64,000 nt of DNA. It comes from Pseudeuparius sepicola. Lineage: Eukaryota > Arthropoda > Insecta > Coleoptera > Anthribidae. Positions 54,932 to 64,000 of this stretch are shown here, piece after piece (the first letter of the stretch is position 1; each line of letters opens with the position of its first letter). A program made the translations under genes and the position numbers. A model generated the notes under the pieces. It did not search any database. It was given only the letters and a program-made list of their open reading frames with translations, and had not been told where the DNA came from. The DNA is taken from the NCBI GenBank assembly GCA_963920635.1, contig OY987304.1, positions 32,674,365 to 32,738,364 on the forward strand, in the 5' to 3' direction.

Positions 54932-56532
54932 GCAAGTAAAAAGCAAAATTAAATGTAATTTTATTATACGGTGGAGTAAACAAGTATCCATTTAGTCAAT
55001 GACTTAGACTATATTCATTTTTAAATTAACTAACTTTGATGATACACAATCAAACACATTCTTGCGCAGGTAAGGTTTGGAAATTATTATCATCTCGGCT
55101 TCATCGCAACTTACATTTGCTCCAATATTCAATGAAGTAGAAAAAAATCTCAGTATCTAATCCCAGTGAGTATATAGCCACAGAAAATATACGCTGGGCG
55201 TAGCTAGATATTCTGTAGTAGGTATAGGACAATTTATCAGTCAATCATAAATTGAAAATACGCTATTTGGTAAATTGCATATTGGATGATGCAATAATTC
55301 TCCATAAGGTTCCCATTAATATGTTGAAAGAGTGTACCAGGGAAATTAGTAGACAAATATAATAATTCTAATATTTACCATGCTTGATTTATCTACCTAT
55401 TTTATTTTGACACTTGAGCAATAAAAATAATTGTTAGGTATAACTTTTAGGGGCAAAACATCAGGAATCTTTAGAACCTGCGTATTGTAACGAAAATATG
55501 TTAAAATGTAAAACAATTTATTTTTAATTTTATAACACCCGTCAATATCAGCTAAGATATTTTTATATAACAAGATAGTAATATACAAAGTTTTATATTT
55601 AATCAATTGCTTTAACTATTTATTAAATTCCTTTAATTACATTTTGATATATTCTATTGTAATATACACATTTTAAATATAAATTTCTAGAATGCAGATA
55701 TTTTACCAATGAATAGAGCGTTTAATATCATTCCAGTGTATTAAACTCAAGTAATTAAATTTAAAAAATCAAAATTTTTTAAATAAAGTTATATATTATA
55801 GGGGGCGTCTTTGGGCCTGGTGTCTTAACTTGAGCTGGTCATTTGGTGTCGCACTTTCGTTTCGTAAACATCTATGATCAGTTAGAGCAGCTGCGTGTAA
55901 AGTAGCGAAATATCCGACTCCCAATTTTCGAATAGTATAAGTAAAATTTTTGAAAATAAGTTTTTCATAACTCAAGAAGATGTGTTGAATTAAGTTAGCC
56001 CTCTTGGACTGTTCCTTGTATTCCTTTTATGTTTACTTGGATATAATGGGCCAGTGCCAGTAAGGCTTATTATATCCAACAGCCAACACTTAGTAGATTG
56101 GAGAGAATAGAGATTTACTATTTTATTATTTATTAATACTTACATAATATATTAATAAAAGTGCGTTTTTCTATTTATTCGATAGTATCGATAAAAATCG
56201 TTATTTTTTAAAAATGTTCCAAAGGCAGTTTGCTTGTATTTTTTACCATCAGTTTTTAAAGCAAATTTTGTAAATTCATGAATAAATATGTTTATTTGGG
56301 TAGTTATGTATTTCAACAATAAAAATTACAATTATAAAATTTGTTTAAAAACGTCAAAATAAATGGACGTTTGTTAAATGTGAATTTTATTTTGGATTCC
56401 CTTCGATGCAAAAATGTAAGTAAATACATACATATTTTTTTATTAAATTCAAAGCCTCTATGCAATTTTTATTTCTCTTATTTTTAGGCTTTCACAGCTG
56501 TTATCAATGTCATAAGGAATTTCTGAGCTGTT
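54932..56532. other. Intron 5, 5' part
   Basis: Very AT-rich. The short stretch 55800-55920 is less so, but nothing is recognised. No exon of the SMPDL3-like gene was found. Confidence 0.4.
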
Positions 56533-56757
56533 GCTCCGTGGTCGATGGAAATCTTCTAGACATTTTGCTAGTCGTAACTGAGAGCATCTTTAGTGGTGAC
56601 TCGTCTACTGAGGGATTGTAACTGATCATCAAATGTCTATGTAATACTTAGTGCCGATCTTACTGATAATAAGCATCCAACATAGGACGAGTCGTCACTG
56701 AAGATGCTTACGGGTACGATCAGCAAAAACGTCTGGAAGATTTTCATCGACCACAAC
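56533..56757. repeat. Imperfect palindrome with arms of about 75 bp
   Basis: GTGGTCGATGGAAATCTTCT, GAGCATCTTTAGTGGTGACT and CGTC on the left pair with the complement at 56690-56757 (GTGGTCGATGAAAATCTTCC, AAGCATCTTCAGTGACGACT). The loop is about 70 nt. No coding signal. Confidence 0.75.
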
Positions 56758-57438
56758 GCGACAGCCAGAAAATTTGTTCTCCTATATTAATTTATATTAT
56801 GTATATATAAATATTAATAATTACTATAAAATATATTTAAAGTAATAATTCAATATTTTCACTACTAAATATGCATATATTTTTTTCTTAATATTTGGAC
56901 ATTATAAATAAATATATTTATATTAAATTTTATAACAAGTAATACTACACGCTGGAAAAATATTTTTGAAACTATTATACACTTTATTAATAATGAATGT
57001 AACAAATATTCAAATTAAAAACATGAATATTATATATGTGATTCATCTTAGTTTTAAGATTTAAAACACACACAAGTTGTTAAACCAACTACTAGTATAT
57101 TTGCTCTTATAATACAGCCGACATTATAAAAATATTTTACTTTCCTAATACGTATTATTTTATGTTTTATGTTTTATGTTCTAAATTTACACAGTTAAAA
57201 TCTAAAAGCCTTATTACCCAAAGGATCGGATTGGCAATTCAAAGGGGCGATGCTGCTTTTGTGATGGGGACTCCTTGCTTCTCTAAGTGGCAAGGGTCTA
57301 GATGAAATTTTTTTCATTTAATTTTTTTATTTGTATTATTTATTAAGTAGGTAATAGTTTATGCATATAATTGTTATATATTTTTTGGTTATAATATTCC
57401 ATTCTTGTTTTTATCTTTTATAAAGCAACAGAAAGCAT
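56758..57438. other. Intron 5 spacer
   Basis: AT-rich. A short TTTTATG tandem (57160-57180) is the only repeat seen. Confidence 0.35.
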
Positions 57439-57832
57439 AGGGTAAATGTTCGAGAAGCAGAAACTTTTATCAAAAATGACTTTTTGTCGAAAAATGAAAT
57501 TTTTGGCCCATCTCACCTCTTGTATACCTCAGCCGGGGACATGCATAATTTTAAATAATTTTTAGGGGAGCTTATATCCCATTGTGGGGCATATGTCTTC
57601 TTATAGCGGGGCATAAAACCCATCAACAGGGCATAAATCCCATATATACATATTTTTTTAATATCTTGATGATTCATATTAAGTATAGCAAAAATTTATA
57701 CAAAACACAGTTTGTTTTAAAGAATAAACATTCCCTAAATATAACTGAAGTATATCTTCAGGGATTTTGACAAGCACAATATTAATAAATAATGTTTGAT
57801 TTTAGATGGGGCAAAAATCCCACATTTACCCT
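57439..57832. mobile_element. MITE, about 394 bp
   Basis: It begins AGGGTAAATGT and ends ACATTTACCCT. Inside are three variants of GGGGCATAAATCCCA. No coding signal. Confidence 0.6.
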
Positions 57833-59202
57833 ACAGAAATTTCTTAATTTGTTTATTGCTTGTACTGGAAGCCAATCACTGCACACGCCACTATATTGAA
57901 AATGTGTTTTTACCTAAAAAATACCCCAAACTGAAACATGTAAAGTACGTTATAGTATCAGTATAAAAAAATAATGTCAATATCTTGATCCCCATAAGTT
58001 ATAACACAATGGAATGGGAGGTAATAGATATCTGATATCTAATAACCTACATTATACTTATATTTTGTGTTTCATGCCTCTTGCCTACATCAAATAATAT
58101 TTATTGAAGGTCCTTCTAACATTTATTCTGACTTGACAACATGGCGTTATATATGATTGTTTAGAAGCTATATTTACAAATTTAGTTAGGTGTGTCCCGT
58201 CCCCACCAACAGAAATTATGTGATTTTTATACATCTTAATAATAATTACGAATAATTATGTTTGGCAGTATTTAGATTTTTAGGTGTGTTAACACGAAAA
58301 ACCAGACACACTGTATGCTAAACGACTTGCAATATCATACCTTACTAGATGTGTTGATTTTACCTAGAATATGGGATACACTGGTTTTGCATAACACCGA
58401 TGCACGCGGTCCACGTTACTTTCTGCGGCTATTTTCCGAATGGATGCAACATTTGTTTCCGGGCTAAATGTGGCGGAAAATCAAACAGACGACACTGTAG
58501 CCTCACCGGCGGTTGGGTCCCAATGTTCCGTGAGAAAATTCCGGTGGATTTATTCTACATATCCCCGGGAAAAATCGCTTTTCCCCAGGGATGCTAGCAG
58601 ACACGAAATGTATTTTAAAGGTTCTTGATACTGGAGCTTTGCTAGACCAACGGCACAGAACAATGTATTTGCAGACTGTTGCAAGCTTAGAATATCGAAT
58701 GGATATCAGGCTTTCTGTTTAGATGGCTGCTTCGTCTAGAAACAGTTATTTGTGCACTGAAGTTCAACTTTTTATCTCGAATGTGGAATTTATAAACGAC
58801 ATGAGTTCCTCGCAGAACCATGGGCATACTGTTAGCGTTCACATGAATTTGTATTCGAATAAATATTTTTTCCGCCTTTCTGTACAAAGCTGAAGAAAAT
58901 GTGGCATACTGTTTGCATATGCCCAAGTGCACTTTACATTGAACGTTATTCCATAATTTTCACGATTTATTCAATGTAAACTGTAAATACTTGGGCGCAA
59001 GCAAACGATATGTCATATTTTCTTTAGCAGTTTTATAACAAGAACTTGTATTGAAAGTTTATGCATTCAAATGGCAGCCTGACTAAAATAGTATGTCAGA
59101 TATAAATATTATGCGCATATAGTGTGAGAACAAATAAAAACTTTTCCGTATGAAGAACTCGGGATGACTCTCGGATTTATACGTCATGGTTATTAGAATA
59201 TA
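57833..59202. other. Intron 5 spacer
   Basis: Contains the right member of the inverted pair with 53616 (58284-58316). ORFs at 58400-58628 and 58687-58932 show no recognisable motif. Confidence 0.35.
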
Positions 59203-60139
59203 CAGGGTTAACTATCACTTAGTACAAAATTTTTTTATAGTAGATAAAGAAAAATTAGACTTTATTTATTAATTTTCCAAAATTTTCTAACATTTGTCTT
59301 AAGCCCAAAAATTTTTATTTTCAAATTGTTTAAAACCCCCCAAAAAACGCATCCTATGGACGCTCGCCGTGACGTGTTCTAAAATTTCGCCTATGTCAAT
59401 GGTAGTGACAGGTAGTGAAATAGCGCGCCGTTGCCACGTCTATCGATTTAACCGAGGATTCACCACAAAATTTCGATTTCCTGTTGGAAACGATTACTTT
59501 CTAAGGAACATGTAGAGTGCCTATGAAACACCTACCTTACTGACATTTCCAGGATTGAATATTGCACCATTTTCTGTTTTCTTGATTTTTTACACAGCAC
59601 TACACAACATAACATTCACATTTTCTAAATCTGTTGGGAACCTCTTGGTTCCCCTCAACCATTCCTTTTGTTTGAAGCGAGGTACTCAGCCTGGCGACCA
59701 CGATGAGGTGGATCCCCTCCGCCAGGAAAACCCCGAAGGGCAACCAAAAAACACAGCTGCACTGGCACACATATGCAAAGCACTACAGTAGCTGTTCAAA
59801 GAGGCCGCCGTTAACCTCGATGCACAAATTCACTCGGTTAATTAAAGAAGTCCGGATACGTGCAAAAAGTCCATGATTATTCCGGATTTGATCAGCTGCA
59901 CCTTCAATTCATTCACGTAACTGCTGCTCGTTGTCGATTTCCTGTTCGTACACAATCGCCTTCATGTATCCCCAAAAATACAAAAATCGATTGGATTCAA
60001 GTCTGGTGTGACAGGCCCTAATTTTCCCATTTAATTAGTTATTAGTTGTATTGTTATTTCTAAGCGACAGTATTCCAATAAGATATATGGGTAGTGCTGA
60101 TGTTGAAATTCTGGTGAACGCACTGGGAAACCTTTGATT

Positions 60140-60900
60140 TAATGTAGGCGATAGGGGAAGTTCGCTGAGTTAAGCGTGCAAGTGGCCAAATATGGTGATA
60201 CCTGTACTTCAGTTTGCGGGTTGGTCAACATCGCCACGCGTCGTGACTTGCGCGGGAGAGCCAAGAGGGGAGGACAGTAATGGAGTAACGGCAGCAGCTC
60301 GCTTTCGCGGGTCCCGTGGTTTTTGGGACTAAAAAGGCGGAGAAAAAGTGAAGCTGGAGTATAGTGAGAAGCCTCGAGCATCGCCCGAGGCAGTAGAAGG
60401 AGAATTGTGGAGAATTTGGAGACGCCCTGTGCCCCGGATACAGAGGTGTTTCCACGGCGGACCAACCGGTACCTACTCGATGCCAAGAGCCTAGGAGTGC
60501 TGTGTTCGACGAGGGAGCGGCACGATTAGTGAACATCCAAGCCAGGGAATCAACTGCACCAAAGTTGTTGATGCATGGTGGGTGAGTCCTTACGGACGGA
60601 AATAAAACGTCATCACCTCGCGACGACCTTCATTTGACCGTGTTCCTAACTAGGATAAATGTTGCTAAAACGGAAATTGGGTACTGGAGTGCAAAAATTG
60701 CGCAAATGTCTGTAAGATGGCGCTGGAGTTGGAGACCGGCCATTGGTACAGAGCGAGAATAAAAAGTAATGTTTCGCCTTGCTAAAATAAGTTTCCGTTC
60801 CTTATAAGTTGTTTTGTTGCCCGGCAAGGCCGTTGGTCGGAACCAGGGGTCTAGGGGGAGGCAGGCGGACCGACCCCCTTTTTTATACAAATAACAGCAC
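60140..60900. other. GC-rich island of unknown origin
   Basis: Markedly richer in C and G than anything else in the window (GAGCATCGCCCGAGGCAG, GCCGTTGGTCGGAACC). A hexamer AATAAAA lies near 60600 and a donor-like GGTGAGT near 60580. Overlapping minus-strand ORFs (60139-60911) carry no recognisable domain. A retrotransposon LTR or leader, or an alternative promoter, are possible readings. Confidence 0.35.
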
Positions 60901-61369
60901 ATCGCTCCCATCCTGGCGTATTTTGGGATTGAAACTGTGAATTGTTAAACACAAAATAATAATATGAATATTTACGCTCCTTTATTTTTCTATATTTTTT
61001 CATAGTTATTAAGAATATTGTTGAGTAAAATATTAAGTAAGAGGACTACCTACCGGCTGTCAAATCTACTGTCATGACATAATAATTCTCCCTCAAAACC
61101 GCATGAATGATCACAATACTTACCCTAACTGACATTTAGAATTTATGTCACTATAGTTTTATCTTTTATCATTCTATTAACTTTTCATTAAGTACTTAAT
61201 ATTGATAAACCGAAAGAATTTAAAATTCTGTTGTATTTGATCCAAAGTTGACGTAAAGTTGTGAATTTTGTTAGATACGTGAAATACCTACTATTTGCTG
61301 ATATATTAATATATGTATTATTTTGGCATAGATTTAGAGTAATGGAAAATGTAATGTAAATAAATTTAT

Positions 61370-61420
61370 AGGTACTACCATAGAAGAATTTACGTAGTAG
61401 ATTCTTCTATGGTACTACCT
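61370..61420. repeat. Short hairpin
   Basis: AGGTACTACCATAGAAGAAT and ATTCTTCTATGGTACTACCT pair at 19 of 20 positions around an 11-nt loop. Confidence 0.8.
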
Positions 61421-62643
61421 AAATGCTTGCCGGTACATCAACTTTGTGTCAAACATAATAGAATTTTAAAGCGTTAATATAATTTTCTTTTGAAAAAGAC
61501 ATATTCTTATCGATATTTTTTAGTAATAATAAAAAGTTAATAAAATTATAGAATGATACTCGTATATTATGTTGTATAGCTAGTGATATAAAATAGTTTT
61601 TGCGAAGTAATGACTTTATAAAATTTTAAGAAATTTTATAAATAGGAAATAGGCGCTTATGTAACATTAAAATAGAAACGACTTTTTCAAGTTAAACGTT
61701 TTGAAATTGTAACAAATAAGCGAATTTTTTTCTTTGCATTCCCGCTGCATAATTTAAGGGGTATTTTGCCTATGTTTTTTATTTACAACAAGACTGGATA
61801 ATTACAATGTTTATTACCGTGTTTTCATTCCGAGCATATTCCGAAACCTATGCCAATCTTAACGAAGGTAAAATTCCGGCTCAAGAGACAAAATAGACGA
61901 ATTTATGCCGGCATAAAGTTTGAAATTCAAAAAAAAATCTCGCTCATAACTTTTAAACTAGTGTCATTACTATCTATGGATATTTTAAAAATACCCCTGT
62001 TTTTTGTAATCCTTTGAAATTCGCTACTTTTTCCAGCTAGTTGGAAATAAAAATACATTGATACAGGCAACCAAACATACAATGGCGAGCCCCCCCCCCT
62101 TACAGTCAGTCGACTACCCCTAAACAGCCGTTGCACAATATGGAAGGACATTGACTCGGACATTGGGTCAGCTTTTAATTGAAAATAAATCGTTGTTTCG
62201 GGTTCTGCACTGCGCGCTAAAAGAACGAACTATCAAAACGGGGTTTACGCCTTTATCTAGAGCTTAAGAGGTCAAGTGAATTTAGGTTAGTTAAATTTCA
62301 AAGTAAGGTAAGGCGAATTCGGGAGAACCTCGGGTAAATCTAACAGCGCTGCGGCTGTACAGATTCAAATCGATTGTTATTTATGTATTTTTTTATTTGT
62401 TTAAGTAAAAAGGTATTTTCATCCTTCCTAAAACAACGGCAACACCGCGAAAATATCTTCAAGCTGACAGTACGTTCCGAAGCCATATTGGATGACGTAA
62501 TTAGAGGCGGAGATTTACAGGGAAAATTGGGGTTTTTACCCTTTTGTTAAAGATCGAAAAAAATCTAAAAATATTTTTCTATGTTTCTTAAGACACTCTG
62601 CGCACGTGGTAAAATTTTTTGTACTAAGTGATAGTTAACCATG

Positions 62644-63304
62644 TATGTATCATAATATCCCTCTGAAAGGTATATCTACTGACTAAAATCAGGTGGATGA
62701 TAAGGATATTCCACTGGAATTATATCTACTGTCTATTATTTACGTAATGGATGCTAAACGGATATTTCGATAAACGGGGAAAATAATTTTATTGATCACA
62801 CTAATCTTTTGGAAAAAAAAGAAATTCAAGGGTTGCTTGATTTGCAAATATTACAACACGCTTCGATTGGTTGGTTTCGATTTTATATCCATCCTAGTAC
62901 AGGTCTTGGATGGATATTATGTTGTCCTTTCAGACTAGAATTCATTCTGTAGTTTGTAAAAAAGGCAAATATATAATATGTGAGTGTATATATAGAAAGA
63001 GAAAAAAATGCTTTACCTAAAGAAAAGTTACTTAGAATAATTATTAACAGCTACACTAAAATCTCAATTTTTGTACTAATCAGCCTACTGTAGCATTTTG
63101 GAAGGTTGGAAATTTTTTCTTAAAATTTGTTCTTGCAAAAATGAACAAATACTTAAAAGTCGTATAAACAACTTTTCCCAATAACATTTTTATTATCTTC
63201 GAATTTAAAAGTACCTACTTTCCGCATCGATTTTGGCTAGCTAGATCAAAAATATTAGAAATAATACCTAACTGAAGACGTTTCACATGCCAAAATAAAT
63301 TATA
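62644..63304. other. Intron 5 spacer
   Basis: AT-rich, nothing recognised. Confidence 0.35.
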
Positions 63305-64000
63305 CAGGGTGGCCCACCACGAACTGCATCGATCTATATATGGAAAACTAAAAGTAGGAAAATTCTGAAAATTTGGCACCTCACCAATGCCGATGGGCGC
63401 TGCTCAACTAAAATATTTTGGTGAATCTGGCACTTCCGGTTATGCCGGAAGTCGATATCAACTTTCTTATTTCAAATGGAACACCCTGTATATTATTGCA
63501 TTTTTGGATCCTAGGCATCATTTTGGAACAAAAACATGCAACATGCCCTATGTCTAAATTCAACCGTTTTTGAGATATTTGCATTTTTCCGAAAAAAATG
63601 ACAGGTGCAGACCTAAAGTCAATTAGCAATTTATACGAGGGAACCGCGAAATTTCAAAACGAATTTTTGGCATCATGTAACAGAAACCCTGACTTAGTGA
63701 TCTCTGCTGAGAAATAAATCCTTTCTTATACAGGGTGTTCACAAAATATGAATAAAAATTACATTCAAAATGTGCTTAAATCTCGAAATTTTCAAATGGA
63801 AACCACCATTTTTTTAATGCGATCTTATTCACCACTAAAAATAATGACAACTTTGTGTAAGGTTTCCTATACCTAAATGCCGTAATTTTCGATTAATTTA
63901 CGAAAAACCCACTTTTCGTTCATAAAATGCGAGGTTTGTTTAACGCTTGGAAAATCATATTAGCCGTGGACGCTTACAATCGCGGCTGAGGAAATGTCAC
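63305..64000. mobile_element. Left half of a palindromic element related to 36236-37487, cut by the window edge
   Basis: It starts CAGGGTGGCCCACCACGAAC, TGCATCGATC after TA. It continues with CACTTCCGGTTATGCCGGAA and GGAACACCCTGTATATTATT, as in the arm at 36236-36700. The frame 63408-63629 is a repeat frame. The right half should lie beyond 64000. Confidence 0.7.

Larger units (their letters stand above)
59203..62643. mobile_element. 3.4 kb segment bounded by inverted termini
   Basis: The left end CAGGGTTAACTATCACTTAG then TACAAAA is matched by the complement at 62610-62643. Similarity beyond about 40 bp is weak. It includes a GC-rich island (60140-60900). I see no transposase frame, so it may be one element or two independent ends. 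Confidence 0.5.

Noticed and set aside
58400..58932. Short Cys-rich ORFs
   Set aside because: No motif, no splice context and overlapping frames.
60139..60911. Overlapping minus-strand ORFs of 93-115 codons
   Set aside because: Long frames are expected by chance in GC-rich DNA, and no domain is recognisable.
1..64000. Bacterial, organellar or viral insert
   Set aside because: No operon-like ORFs, ribosome-binding sites, rRNA or viral genes were seen; the whole window reads as insect nuclear DNA.

Overview
This window is AT-rich nuclear DNA from an arthropod, almost certainly an insect with a large genome. Every real gene signal is eukaryotic: exons with GT..AG borders, long introns, and a dense load of transposon debris. 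Repeated termini of the type CAGGGTG..CACCCTG flanked by TA, Penelope, jockey-type, pogo, hAT and mariner remnants all fit an insect. A beetle or a hemipteran is plausible, but I cannot fix the order.

One host gene spans the window on the + strand. Five coding exons (1532-1616, 7623-7691, 17088-17274, 23616-23821, 54777-54931) join with matching codon phases into 234 codons of a secreted acid-sphingomyelinase-like phosphodiesterase (SMPDL3 type): signal peptide, the TDIH metal motif, a Cys pair, WTGD, and the LNTNL..WLE region. The 3' half lies beyond position 64000. The introns are about 6.0, 9.4, 6.3 and 31.0 kb, and the fifth exceeds 9 kb. The motif that is normally GNHD reads GHDD here, and intron 5 has a GC donor.

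Everything else is intronic repeats. Intron 1 holds a decayed hAT-type transposase gene with its own intron (2893-4140), a 1.2 kb TIR element (4684-5889) and a small MITE. Intron 2 holds a foldback element with minisatellite arms (8188-9780), two inverted-repeat elements that each carry a tRNA-like sequence (about 12190-12386 and 13846-14200), and a palindromic mariner derivative (14243-15697). Intron 3 holds a helentron-like repeat, a Penelope GIY-YIG pseudogene and a palindromic element split by a second copy of the 1.2 kb element. Intron 4 holds many palindromic elements (some concentric), a mariner transposase fragment, a pogo-type pseudogene split by a hAT MITE with a perfect 8-bp duplication, and two jockey-type reverse transcriptase pseudogenes, one with a 483-bp internal duplication. 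Intron 5 holds a 3.4 kb TIR-bounded segment with a GC-rich island and, at the right edge, the first half of another palindromic element.

The main theme is the number of long inverted repeats inside one transcription unit. At least fifteen self-complementary structures would fold in the primary transcript. Several element families share cores or termini, so their order of insertion can be partly read from nesting.
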